A DNA stretch of 64,000 nt from DASSUW01 sp963806395 (GTDB lineage Bacteria; Actinomycetota; Thermoleophilia; Solirubrobacterales; Solirubrobacteraceae), in NCBI GenBank assembly GCA_963806395.1, contig CAWDYI010000004.1:134419-198418 (forward strand). The letters are read 5' to 3'. Numbering within the stretch: the stretch's first letter is position 1; every line of letters starts with the position of its first letter. Position numbers and translations under genes: made by a program. The notes beneath the pieces are model-generated. The model saw nothing but the letters and a program-made list of their open reading frames with translations, searched no databases and was not told where the DNA came from. Below, piece by piece: positions 27,428 through 35,936 of the stretch.

Positions 27428-28917
27428 ACAAGGCCGCCCCGTCCTTCGGCCGGATCGCCGCGATGGTCGTGTTCGCGCTGTCGTGCTTCGGCCTGCTGCT
27501 GTTCCTGTGGCTCGCGTTCGGCGGCGCGGTCCCGCTGCAGCCGAAGGGCTACCGCTTCGTGGTGTCGTTCGCCGAGGCGACCCAGCTGTCGACCGAGGCC
27601 GACGTGCGGATCTCGGGCGTGCCGGTCGGCAAGGTGAAGACGATCGAGCCCGACAACAGCACCGGGCGCTCCGACGTCGTGATCGAGCTGAAGTCCCGCT
27701 ACGCGCCGATCCCCTCCGACGCGCGCGCGATGCTCCGCCAGAAGACGCTGCTCGGCGAGACATACGTGGAGCTCACCCCCGGCAGCGCGGACGCGCGGCC
27801 GGTGCCCGAGAACGGCTCGCTGGGGACGGCCCAGGTGGCGGACACGGTGCAGCTCGACGAGATCTTCCGCACGTTCGACGCGGACACGCGCGCGGCGTTC
27901 CAGACCTGGATGCAGGAGCAGGCGCGCGGGATCGGCGGCTATGGGCGCGACGTCAACGACGCGCTCGGCAACCTCGCTCCGTTCGCCGAGGACACCGCGC
28001 AGCTGGTCGACATCCTGAACCGGCAGGAGGGCGCGGTCAGCAGCCTGGTCTCCAACACCGGCGTCGTGTTCGACGCCCTCAGTGAGCGCGACGGCCAGCT
28101 GCGGTCACTGATCGAGAACTCGAACCTCGTCTTCCAGGCGACAGCGTCGCGCGACGAACAGCTCAAGGAGGCGTTCATCGCGCTGCCGACGTTCGAGCGT
28201 GAGTCCGACCTGACGCTGCGGCGGCTCGCCGAGTTCTCCGAGACCACGAACCCGCTGATCACCCAGCTGCGCCCGGCGGCGCGCGAGCTGAGCCCGACGC
28301 TGCAGGACCTCGGCGAGCTCTCGCCCGACCTCGAGGCCCTGTTCCGCGAGCTGAACCCGCTGATCACCGCCTCGCGCACCGGCTTCCCGGCGCTCGAGCG
28401 CGTACTCGAGGACGCGCGGCCGCTGATCGCCCAGCTCGACCCGGCGATGCGTCAGCTCGGCCCGATCGTCGACTTCCTCGGGCTCTACAAGCCTGAGCTG
28501 ACCGCGTTCTTCGCCAACACGGTCGCGGGCACGCAGGCGAAGGACACCAGCGGAATCCACTACCTGCGCACGACCAACCCGCTGAACCCGGAGAACCTGG
28601 CCGTCTATCCGCGCCGGATCGGCACCAACCGGCCGAATCCGTACACGCAGCCCGGCAACTTCAGACAGCTGCGCAACGGGCTCCCGGTGTTCGACAATCG
28701 CCACTGCGGCGCCGGCGTGCCGACGGTCACCAACGTGCCGCTACCGCCGCTCCCGCCGGTCGTCGGCGACCTGGTGCCGCCCGAGCTGCTCGACCGGATC
28801 ATCGAGTTCGCGTTCGCGGGCAACCCGAGCGCCGTGCCTGCACCGCCGTGCCGCCAGCAGGGCCGCTACGACTTCGGCGGCGAGGTCACGCAGTACCCGC
28901 ACGTCAACGAGAAATGA
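27424..28917 (+). CDS. MCE family protein 6
   Basis: 497 residues. Anchor helix MVVFALSCFGLLLFLWLAF, MCE domain (about 42-130: YRFVVSFAEATQLSTEADVRISG; RQKTLLGETYVELTPG), long helices with repeated T/Q/L heptads, and a tail ending PCRQQGRYDFGGEVTQYPHVN, with HCGAG earlier. It is in the same frame as the out-of-frame run-on of mce4, so a single open frame spans 24463-28917; only the part from 27424 is real in this frame here. The stop overlaps the MMPL transporter start. Confidence 0.9.
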   Translation: MNKAAPSFGRIAAMVVFALSCFGLLLFLWLAFGGAVPLQPKGYRFVVSFAEATQLSTEADVRISGVPVGKVKTIEPDNSTGRSDVVIELKSRYAPIPSDARAMLRQKTLLGETYVELTPGSADARPVPENGSLGTAQVADTVQLDEIFRTFDADTRAAFQTWMQEQARGIGGYGRDVNDALGNLAPFAEDTAQLVDILNRQEGAVSSLVSNTGVVFDALSERDGQLRSLIENSNLVFQATASRDEQLKEAFIALPTFERESDLTLRRLAEFSETTNPLITQLRPAARELSPTLQDLGELSPDLEALFRELNPLITASRTGFPALERVLEDARPLIAQLDPAMRQLGPIVDFLGLYKPELTAFFANTVAGTQAKDTSGIHYLRTTNPLNPENLAVYPRRIGTNRPNPYTQPGNFRQLRNGLPVFDNRHCGAGVPTVTNVPLPPLPPVVGDLVPPELLDRIIEFAFAGNPSAVPAPPCRQQGRYDFGGEVTQYPHVNEK

Positions 28918-31541
28918 CCCTCTTCGAGCGGATCGTGCACGCGTCGGCCCGCCGGCCGGGCCGCGTGCTGGCGGTCGTCGCCGTCGTCGCCGCGATCGGG
29001 TGCGCGCTGGCGCTGCGGCTCGAGCCGAGCGCGGCCACCGACACGCTCGTCGGACGCGGCGCGGACACCTTCCAGGCCACGGAGCGCTACCGCGAGCGGT
29101 TCGGCGACCACTCGGTGATCGTGCTCGTGCGCGGCGATCTCTCGAAGATCCTGCTGACCTCGGATCTCGGCCGCCTGATCGGGCTCGAGGGATGTCTGTC
29201 GGGCAACAAGCCGGCGGACCGCGAGGCGCCGGGTGGCGCGCGCTCCCCGTGCGGCCGGCTGGCGCAGACCAAGCCGGTGCAGGTGGTGTACGGGCCGGGC
29301 ACGTTCGCGAACGTGTCGGTCGGCGAGATCAACGACCAGATCGAGGTCCGCCGCGACGCGAAGGCGGCCGAGGCCGAGCGGGCCGCGACGGCCGCCCGGC
29401 GCCTGGCGCGCGCGCAGGGCAGGTCTCGCGCGGAGCAGGCGAAGCTGGCGGACTCGGCGCGCCAGCTCGTGTACGCGGAGTTCCTACGCGACCTGCTGCA
29501 GATCAACCTGCGGTACGGCCTCCAGCTGACCGGCCTGCCGAGCGTCAGCGACCCCAACTTCATCTCCGCCCTGTTCTTCGATCCCTCGCGCGGGGCGACG
29601 ACGCCGAAGGCGCGGTTCGCCTACATGCTCCCGTCGCCGCGGTCGGCGCTGATCCAGGTCCGCCTGAAGCCCGGGCTGTCGGACGCGCAGCGTGCGGACG
29701 CGGTCGCGCTCGTGCGCGAGGCCGTGCGGATGCCGGACTGGCGCCTGACGGGCGGGGCGACATACACGGTGACGGGAGCGCCGGTCGTCGCGGAGGACCT
29801 CGCGGACGCGCTCGCTGGGTCGACGCTGCGGCTGCTGCTGGTCGGCGTGCTGGTGATGGCGCTCGTGCTGGCGCTGGTGTTCCGCAGCCGGCTGCGGCTC
29901 GTGCCGCTGGCCGTCGGGCTGGCGGCGGTGGCGATCACGTTCGGGGCGATGGCGCTGCTGCGCGCGCCGCTCACGATGGCCTCGATCGCCGTGCTGCCCG
30001 TGCTGCTCGGCCTCGCCGTCGACTACGCGATCCAGTACCAGGCGCGTGTGGCGGAGGAGGGCGACCCGATGCGCGCCGCGCGCGTCGCCGTGCCCGTGAT
30101 CGCCACCGCCGCGCTCGCGACCGGCGTCGGGTTCCTCGTGCTGCTGCTGTCACCGGTGCCGATGGTGCGCGGGTTCGGCGTGCTGCTGGTGGCCGGCATC
30201 GGGATCGCGCTGTTGCTGGCGCTGACCGCCGGGACGGCGGCGCTGACGATCGGCGCACGCCGTCATCCGCGTGCCGGGCCGCTCGCGCGATCGCTGCGCG
30301 GTGCCGGCGAGCTGGTCGCGGGCGCCGGAGACGCGGTGGCGCGCGCGCTCGCCCCGGCCGCGCGCCGGGTGGGGGCGGCGACCATGCGGGCGGCGATGCG
30401 CCGGCCGGGCCGCGTGCTGGCGGTCGGTCTGGCCGTTGCGGCGGTCGGCTGGGCGGTCGACTCGCGCACCGAGGTGGTGTCGGACATCCAACGCCTCGTC
30501 CCGCAGGACCTGCCGGCCGTGCAGGATCTCCAGGCACTGCAAGCGGCGACCGGCGTCGCGGGGGAGATCGACGTCGTCGTGGAGGGCGACGACCTCACCG
30601 ATCCGGCGGTCGTGAAGTGGATGCGCGGCTATCAGTCGGCGGTGCTCGCGCGCTACGGATACTCGGCCGAGGAGGGCTGCGAGAAGGCCGAGCTGTGCCC
30701 GGGGCTGTCGCTGTCCGAGCTGTTCCGGACCGAGCAGTCGGCGAGCGACCGAGACCAGATCCGGGCGCTGCTGGACACGGTGCCGGCGTACTTCTCGGGC
30801 GCCGTGATCACGCCCGACCGGCGGACCGCGAACCTCGCGTTCGGGATCCGGCTGTCGTCGCTCGAGCGCCAGCAGGAGGTGATCGACGACCTCCGGCGCC
30901 GGCTCGACCCGCCGAAGGGCGTGAGCGCGCGGCTCGCCGGACTGCCGGTGCTCGCAGCCGAGGCGAACGCGACCCTGTCGGACCCGTTGCGGCGACTCGG
31001 AACGCTGGTCCTCGCCCTGCTGGCGGTGTTCGCCGTGCTGCTCGTCGTACAGCGGCGGCGCCGCGGTGGCTGGCGCGCGGCGTGGGCGCGGGCATGGGTG
31101 CCGGTCGTCCCGATCGCGCTGGCGACCGGCTGGTCGGCGCTCGTCCTGTGGCTGCTCGGCGTGCCGCTGAACCCGCTGTCGGCCACGCTCGGCGCGCTGG
31201 TGCTCGCGATCTCGACCGAGTTCGCCGTCCTGCTGTCGGCGCGCTTCGAGGCCGAGCGCGCGGTCCATGCCCCGGCGGAGGCGCTGCGGCGGACGTATCG
31301 CTCGACCGGCGCCACGGTGCTCGCGTCCGGCGCGACCGCGATCGCGGGCTTCGCGGTGCTCGCGCTGTCCGACGTGCGGATGCTGCGGGACTTCGGACTC
31401 GTCACGGTGGTCGACCTCACGGTGTCGCTGCTCGGCGTGCTGGCGGTGCTGCCGGCCGTGCTGATGCTGGCCGAGCGGCGGGCCGCCCTCCGGCACTCGA
31501 GCTCCGAAGGACCGGCGGCGGCTCCCGCCGTGCCGGCGTGA
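28914..31541 (+). CDS. MMPL/RND-type transporter
   Basis: 875-residue membrane transporter with two copies of helix, large outside loop and five-helix bundle. Landmarks: first helix VLAVVAVVAAIGCALAL; a loop with a charged coiled segment (about 140-190, EAERAATAARRLARAQG); helix 4 block VLLGLAVDYAIQYQARV, typical of MMPL proteins; and its partner LGALVLAISTEFAVLLSARFEAE in the second half. Being the last membrane component in the MCE operon, it may export or move lipid in step with the importer, as MmpL proteins do in mycobacteria. ATG overlaps mce6. The role with the MCE complex is inferred from position. Confidence 0.9.
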   Translation: MTLFERIVHASARRPGRVLAVVAVVAAIGCALALRLEPSAATDTLVGRGADTFQATERYRERFGDHSVIVLVRGDLSKILLTSDLGRLIGLEGCLSGNKPADREAPGGARSPCGRLAQTKPVQVVYGPGTFANVSVGEINDQIEVRRDAKAAEAERAATAARRLARAQGRSRAEQAKLADSARQLVYAEFLRDLLQINLRYGLQLTGLPSVSDPNFISALFFDPSRGATTPKARFAYMLPSPRSALIQVRLKPGLSDAQRADAVALVREAVRMPDWRLTGGATYTVTGAPVVAEDLADALAGSTLRLLLVGVLVMALVLALVFRSRLRLVPLAVGLAAVAITFGAMALLRAPLTMASIAVLPVLLGLAVDYAIQYQARVAEEGDPMRAARVAVPVIATAALATGVGFLVLLLSPVPMVRGFGVLLVAGIGIALLLALTAGTAALTIGARRHPRAGPLARSLRGAGELVAGAGDAVARALAPAARRVGAATMRAAMRRPGRVLAVGLAVAAVGWAVDSRTEVVSDIQRLVPQDLPAVQDLQALQAATGVAGEIDVVVEGDDLTDPAVVKWMRGYQSAVLARYGYSAEEGCEKAELCPGLSLSELFRTEQSASDRDQIRALLDTVPAYFSGAVITPDRRTANLAFGIRLSSLERQQEVIDDLRRRLDPPKGVSARLAGLPVLAAEANATLSDPLRRLGTLVLALLAVFAVLLVVQRRRRGGWRAAWARAWVPVVPIALATGWSALVLWLLGVPLNPLSATLGALVLAISTEFAVLLSARFEAERAVHAPAEALRRTYRSTGATVLASGATAIAGFAVLALSDVRMLRDFGLVTVVDLTVSLLGVLAVLPAVLMLAERRAALRHSSSEGPAAAPAVPA

Positions 31542-32104
31542 GACGGCCGGGCGTCTTCGTCGGTGTGCTCGCCGTGGCCGCCATCGCCTACATCTCGTTC
31601 AACTCGGTGCGCACCGAGGGACCCGGCTCGCGCGGCGTCGCGGTGGGCAGCGACATGCCGGCGTTCGCCGTGCCGCTCGCGCTGTCGCAGCTCGAGGGTG
31701 ACGCGAACGTGTCCGAGAGGGCGTGCGACGTGCGCGGCCGCGACGTGCTCAACGTCTGCGAGCTGACCGAGCGCGGCCCTGTGGTGCTCGCGTTCTTCGC
31801 AGAGCCGAGCGAGCGCTGCGACGATCAGATCGACGTGGTCGACCGGGTCCGCTCCCGCTTCCCCGAGGTCCAGTTCGCCGCGGTCGCGATCCGCGGCGAC
31901 CGTAAGGACCTGCGGCGCCGCGTGCGCGAGCGCGGATGGACGCTGCCGGTCGGCCACGACCAGGACGGCGCGGTGGCGAACGCCTACGCGGTCGCGATCT
32001 GCCCGGCGATCACGCTGGCCGCGCGCGGCGGCACCGTCGAGCGCACGCTGCTCGGCGTCCAGGACGAGCGGGCGCTGGAGTCGGCGGTGAGGGCATTAGG
32101 TTGA
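31538..32104 (+). CDS. Membrane-anchored redoxin (AhpC/TSA-thioredoxin fold)
   Basis: 188 residues. An N-terminal helix (VFVGVLAVAAIAYISF) should anchor it outside the membrane. The fold is peroxiredoxin/TlpA-like: GSDMPAFAVPLA, then VVLAFFAEPSERCDDQIDVVDRV, FAAVAIRGDRKDLRRRV and a VAICPAITLAARGG strand containing the cis-Pro. There is one cysteine in the usual active-site position rather than CxxC, so it is more like a one-Cys peroxiredoxin. Two further cysteines lie in an insert before it. GTG start overlaps the MMPL stop. It may protect or reduce the cysteine-containing tails of the MCE proteins; that is inference. Confidence 0.78.
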   Translation: MRRPGVFVGVLAVAAIAYISFNSVRTEGPGSRGVAVGSDMPAFAVPLALSQLEGDANVSERACDVRGRDVLNVCELTERGPVVLAFFAEPSERCDDQIDVVDRVRSRFPEVQFAAVAIRGDRKDLRRRVRERGWTLPVGHDQDGAVANAYAVAICPAITLAARGGTVERTLLGVQDERALESAVRALG

Positions 32105-32706
32105 TCGACGAGCCGGCTGTGCGGACGGGCGTCGTTGCTCCCGCGCTCGCCGCGGAGCACCCCGGGCTGTGGCTCGCGTGGACCGACGTCGCGGCGACGC
32201 CCGGGCCGACGCCGCCGGAGCTGCGGCGGCGGCTGGCGGCGATGGCGGACCGGATCCGCGGCGCCGAGGCGATCGCGCTGCGCGGCCGCGAGATCCCGCA
32301 CTCCTACCGCGTGTTCTTCCGCCACGTCGGCCTCGACCCGGACGTCGTGCGCACCCCGGTGGAGGCGCTGATGTTCCGGCGCCTGTGGGACGGCGGCCTG
32401 CTCGCGCGCAACCTCGTCGAGGACGCGCTGACGGTCGCGGTGCTGGAGACCGGCGTCGGCGTCTGGGCGTTCGACGCCGATCACCTCGTCGGAGCGCCCA
32501 GCTTGCGCGAGGCGGACAACCGCCAGATCGTGATCGCCGACGATGAGGGCCCGGTCGCGGTGCTGTTCCAGGACCCGGCCCCGCGCGCCGCGATCACGCG
32601 CCGGACGCACAACGTCGCGCTCGTCGCCGTCGCCGTCCCGAACGTCCCCGACCTGTACGTCCAGGAGGCGCTCTGGACGGCTTGGGACATTCTCCGCACA
32701 AACTAA
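32101..32706 (+). CDS. B3/B4 tRNA-editing-like domain protein
   Basis: 201 residues, resembling the B3/B4 domain of phenylalanyl-tRNA synthetase beta subunit found as a stand-alone protein. Supporting blocks are SYRVFFRHVGLDPDVVRTPVEALMFRRL, then NLVEDALTVAVLETGVGVWAFDADHL, and VALVAVAVPNVPDLYVQEAL. Free-standing members are thought to bind or clear amino-acid adducts. A TTG at 32101 overlaps the preceding TGA and is taken as the start; a GTG a few codons in is possible. It seems unrelated in function to the MCE genes it follows. Its TAA stop is formed by the palindromic repeat that comes next. Confidence 0.7.
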   Translation: MIDEPAVRTGVVAPALAAEHPGLWLAWTDVAATPGPTPPELRRRLAAMADRIRGAEAIALRGREIPHSYRVFFRHVGLDPDVVRTPVEALMFRRLWDGGLLARNLVEDALTVAVLETGVGVWAFDADHLVGAPSLREADNRQIVIADDEGPVAVLFQDPAPRAAITRRTHNVALVAVAVPNVPDLYVQEALWTAWDILRTN

Positions 32707-32759
32707 GGGGGTCTGACCCCCTTACCCGCCCGGAGCCGTAAGGGGGTCTGACCCCCTTA
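32704..32759. repeat. Two tandem 21-bp palindromes forming both convergent stop codons
   Basis: TAAGGGGGTC, a single T, then GACCCCCTTA occurs at 32704-32724 and again at 32739-32759, 35 bp apart. Each has perfect 10-bp arms; the second has an extra G/C pair. The first TAA is the stop of the plus-strand B3/B4 gene. The last TTA, read from the other side, is the TAA stop of the minus-strand transporter. Hairpins here could end transcription from both sides. Very similar GGGGTCAGACCCC palindromes are dispersed in many bacterial genomes. Confidence 0.9.
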
Positions 32760-34295
32760 CGTGGCGCGGGCGACGATCGGGGGTGGTTCGGCGGTGGTCG
32801 TGCGGCCGATTCGTGGGCCGTCCGGGCCGTAGACGCTGCGCGACTCGGGCGCGAGCAGGAGGAACACCACGTACAGCACGGCGGCCAGCACGATCGCCAC
32901 CAGCAGCGAGATGTCGACCCCGGCGAACTTGCTGAGGCCCGCGTCCTCGGCCACGTTGCGCAGCGGGCCCTCGAACTGGCCGGGGATGTTCACGAACAGC
33001 AGGCCGATCACCGCGGCCGGGAGCCACGCCGCCATCCCGCGGTAGTTCACGCCCCGTGTGAACCAGTAGCGGCCGCCGCGCTGGCCGCGGTTGAACACCT
33101 GCAGCGCGTCGGGGTCGTACCACCCACGGCGAACGAGGAAGCCGGTCGTCATGATCACGACCCACGGCGTGGTGCAGACGATGATCAGCGTCGCGAACGT
33201 GACGATCGTCTGCACGAAGTCGAGCGCGAAGCGGCCGAGGAAGATGATCCCGATCGACAGCGTGCCGATCAGGACGGTCGACTGGAAGCGGCTGAGCACC
33301 GGGAACACCGAGGAGAAGTCCAGCCCGGTGCCGTACAGCGAGGTCGTGCCGGTCGAGAGCCCGCCGATCACGGCGATCACGCACACCGGGAGCAGGAACC
33401 AGCCGGGCGTGACCTCCACGAGCCCGCCGGCGTAGTTCGCGACGGCGGCCGCGTCCGGCGCCTGGACGGCGATGATCGACGCAGTCGCCAGGCCGAACGT
33501 GAACGGCACGATCGTCGCCGCCTGCGAGCAGAACGCGGCGAGCATCAGGTGCCGGCGCGAGGCACTCGCCGGGATGTAGCGCGCCCAGTCGCCCAGGAAC
33601 GCGCCGAACGAGAGCGGGTTGGCCATCACCAGCAGCGCGCCGCCGATGAACGCCGGCACGAGCGCCGCCGCGTCGGTGCCGACCGTGCCGGCGTAGCCGG
33701 CGTCGAAGTCGGGCGCGTACGCGATCGCGCCGACCAGGTAGAGCAGCGTCGCAGTGACCACCGCGACCTTGTTGACCGCCAGCATGAACTGGAACCCGTA
33801 GAGGCAGATCGCCAGCACCACGACCGCGAAGAACCCGTAGGCGATCGCCAGCATCCACTCCGGCTGCCCGGTCCCGGCCAGCTCGTCGAGCGCGCCGACG
33901 AGGATGTCGCCGCTCGTGTAGACAGAGATCGCGAAGAACGTGATCGCCGTCAGCAGCGAGAGGAACGACCCGACGATGCGACCCATGACGCCGAAGTGCG
34001 CGCCGCTCGAGACGGCGTTGTTCGTGCCGTTGACCGGGCCGAACAGCGCCATCGGCATCAGGATCAGCCCGCCGATCACGATGCCGGCGACGGTCGCCAG
34101 GAACCCTTGCCAGAACGACAGGCCGAAGATCAGGATCGGGAACGCGCCGAGCACGACGGTCGCGAACGTGTTCGCGCCGCCGAAGGCCACCCGGAACAGG
34201 TCGAACGGCGACGCCGTCCGGTCCTCGGGCGGGATCGTCTCGATCCCGTGCGTCTCGACCTCGGTGATCGGCGGCGCCTGACCCGGCTCCCTCAT
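32757..34295 (-). CDS. NCS1-family nucleobase/cation symporter
   Basis: 512-residue membrane transporter with about twelve helices, of the purine-cytosine permease (NCS1) family. Typical blocks: the N-terminal LFRVAFGGANTFATVVLGAFP, the FFAISVYTSGDILVGAL helix, GGALLVMANPLSFGAFLGDWARYIP (family R-Y-x-P motif) and GTGLDFSSVFPVLSR. It takes up nucleobases, hydantoins or related compounds. The ATG at 34295 follows GGGGAG by six bases; an open frame extends to 34799 but is not protein-like. The start shares a base with the ureohydrolase stop, so both form one operon and the substrate may be nitrogen-rich. The stop codon lies in the palindromic repeat. Confidence 0.88.
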   Translation of the reverse strand: MREPGQAPPITEVETHGIETIPPEDRTASPFDLFRVAFGGANTFATVVLGAFPILIFGLSFWQGFLATVAGIVIGGLILMPMALFGPVNGTNNAVSSGAHFGVMGRIVGSFLSLLTAITFFAISVYTSGDILVGALDELAGTGQPEWMLAIAYGFFAVVVLAICLYGFQFMLAVNKVAVVTATLLYLVGAIAYAPDFDAGYAGTVGTDAAALVPAFIGGALLVMANPLSFGAFLGDWARYIPASASRRHLMLAAFCSQAATIVPFTFGLATASIIAVQAPDAAAVANYAGGLVEVTPGWFLLPVCVIAVIGGLSTGTTSLYGTGLDFSSVFPVLSRFQSTVLIGTLSIGIIFLGRFALDFVQTIVTFATLIIVCTTPWVVIMTTGFLVRRGWYDPDALQVFNRGQRGGRYWFTRGVNYRGMAAWLPAAVIGLLFVNIPGQFEGPLRNVAEDAGLSKFAGVDISLLVAIVLAAVLYVVFLLLAPESRSVYGPDGPRIGRTTTAEPPPIVARAT

Positions 34296-35266
34296 CACGG
34301 CTCCCCTCTCGTCCCCTTCACCACCGCGCTGAGCGCGAGCAGCTCGTATGCGATCGACGCCGCGTTCAGCGCCGTCACCTGCCCCGGCCCGTCGAACTGC
34401 GGCGACACCTCCACGACGTCGTACCCCACGAACTCGATGCCCGCCAGCGAGCGCAGCAGCGCCACCGCCTCGTGCGGGAGCAGCCCTGCGATCTCCGGCG
34501 TGCCCGTGCCGGGCGCGAACGCCGGGTCGAGCACGTCGATGTCGAACGACAGGAACGCCGCACCGCCGGCCAGCCGTTCGCGCACGCGGTCCCCGTACTG
34601 CTGCGGCGTCCACGTCCGCAGCTCCTCGCACGACACGATCTCGAACCCCCAGCTGCGCGGCTCGTCGAGGTCGTGCGCCGCGTACAGCGGTCCGCGCATC
34701 CCGGCCAGCAACGAGCGCTCGGGCGCGATCAGACCCTCCTCGAGCGCGCGCCGGAACGGCGTGCCGTGGAAGTAGCGCTCGCCGTAGTAGCTGTCCCACG
34801 TGTCCGCGTGCGCGTCGAGCAGGACGAGGCCGAGCGGACCGTGGCGCTCGGCGTGCGCGCGCAGCTCGCCGAGCACGATCGAGTGATCGCCGCCGAGCAC
34901 GACCGGCACCGTGCCCGCCGCCACGACCGGCCGCAGGCCGTCCGCGATCTGCTCGGCCGTGCGCTCGGCGTTGCCGGGCGTCACCGCCAGGTCGCCGCCG
35001 TCGACGACCGACAGCGAGGCGAACACGTCGATCTCGAGGACCGGGTGCCAGGGGCGCGCGAGCTGGCTCTGGTCGCGGATCGCCGCGGGGCCGAAACGGG
35101 CACCGGTGCGATAGCTCGTCGCCGTGTCGAACGGCACCCCGAGGACCGCGACGTCGGCGTTCGGCCAGTCGGTCTCGTGCGGGCAGCGGGCGAACGTGCG
35201 GATGCCCGTGTAGCGCGGCGCGACCCAGGGATCGACCGGACCGTAATGCCGTCCATCGTTTGGCAT
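34295..35266 (-). CDS. Ureohydrolase (agmatinase/guanidino-acid hydrolase family)
   Basis: Hydrolyses a guanidino compound to urea with two manganese ions. All metal motifs of the arginase fold are present: GGDHS, DAHADTWD, and SFDIDVLDPAFAPGTGTPE. About 323 residues, which fits agmatinase, guanidinobutyrase or related enzymes better than short arginases. The upstream TTG at 35272 would add two residues; the ATG at 35266 has AGGG in front. It is co-transcribed with an NCS1 transporter and lies 51 bp after an XRE-cupin regulator on the same strand. That points to uptake and breakdown of an external guanidino or polyamine compound. The exact substrate is open. Confidence 0.85.
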   Translation of the reverse strand: MPNDGRHYGPVDPWVAPRYTGIRTFARCPHETDWPNADVAVLGVPFDTATSYRTGARFGPAAIRDQSQLARPWHPVLEIDVFASLSVVDGGDLAVTPGNAERTAEQIADGLRPVVAAGTVPVVLGGDHSIVLGELRAHAERHGPLGLVLLDAHADTWDSYYGERYFHGTPFRRALEEGLIAPERSLLAGMRGPLYAAHDLDEPRSWGFEIVSCEELRTWTPQQYGDRVRERLAGGAAFLSFDIDVLDPAFAPGTGTPEIAGLLPHEAVALLRSLAGIEFVGYDVVEVSPQFDGPGQVTALNAASIAYELLALSAVVKGTRGEP

Positions 35267-35317
35267 CAGCAAACCCTATGGTCGCCGATCCGGCTCGTCA
35301 AACCAAAGTGGGTTCTC

Positions 35318-35863
35318 TCACCGCAAACTTGGAGCGAGCACCCACAGCACGCGCGCCGGCCGTGCCGAGGACGGGTTCGTCCACCGGTGCGGGGCGCCGG
35401 CGTCGAACGTCAGCGAGTCCCCGGCGGCGAGCCGGTACCGCGTGCCGGCGACCTCGACGTCGAGCGTGCCGTCGAGCACGTGGACGAACTCGGCGTCGCT
35501 GTCTAGCTCGTACGCGTCCTCGCCGCTGCCGCCGCCCGGTGCGATCTCCGACTCGAGCACCAGCAGGCGCGACTCGTCGGCCGGCGTGAGCTGGTACTCG
35601 GTCACGTCCTCACCGCCGAACGCCACCGGGGCGCGCTCGCCGGCGCGCACCAGCGGTCCCTGGCCGCCGCTGAACAGCTCCCCGACCGGCAGGTCGAGCG
35701 CGGCACACAGCCGCAGCAGCGTGCCGACCGACGGCGACGTCAGGTCGCGTTCGACCTGCGAGAGGAACCCCTTGGTGACGCCGCTGCGGTCGGCGAGCTC
35801 CTTCAGCGACAGGCCGCGACGCCGGCGCGCCTCGCGCAGCCGCGGGCCGATCAGCGCGCTCAC
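35318..35863 (-). CDS. XRE-cupin transcription regulator
   Basis: 181 residues: an N-terminal helix-turn-helix (about 6-60, LREARRRRGLSLKELADRSGVTKGFLSQVERDLTSPS) and a C-terminal cupin (about 105-178, EFVHVLDGTLDVEVAGTRYRLAAGDSLTF with PHRWTN). This architecture (PuuR-like) commonly controls polyamine and amino-acid catabolism by binding the metabolite in the cupin. It precedes the ureohydrolase and NCS1 transporter on the same strand, so it likely controls them and itself. GTG start with GGAGG six bases ahead. The 51-bp gap to the ureohydrolase may hold its operator. Confidence 0.9.
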   Translation of the reverse strand: MSALIGPRLREARRRRGLSLKELADRSGVTKGFLSQVERDLTSPSVGTLLRLCAALDLPVGELFSGGQGPLVRAGERAPVAFGGEDVTEYQLTPADESRLLVLESEIAPGGGSGEDAYELDSDAEFVHVLDGTLDVEVAGTRYRLAAGDSLTFDAGAPHRWTNPSSARPARVLWVLAPSLR

Positions 35864-35936
35864 ACGCCCTCCGTCAGCACGCTCGGCATCGACAGATCCA
35901 CGACCCGCACGACCGGCAGCGTAGGCTGTCGGACAG

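Noticed and set aside
24463..28917. A single 1484-residue open frame across mce4, mce5 and mce6
   Set aside because: Only its first and last parts look like MCE proteins; the middle is arginine/proline nonsense and mce5 is clearly in another frame. It results from the mce4 frameshift.
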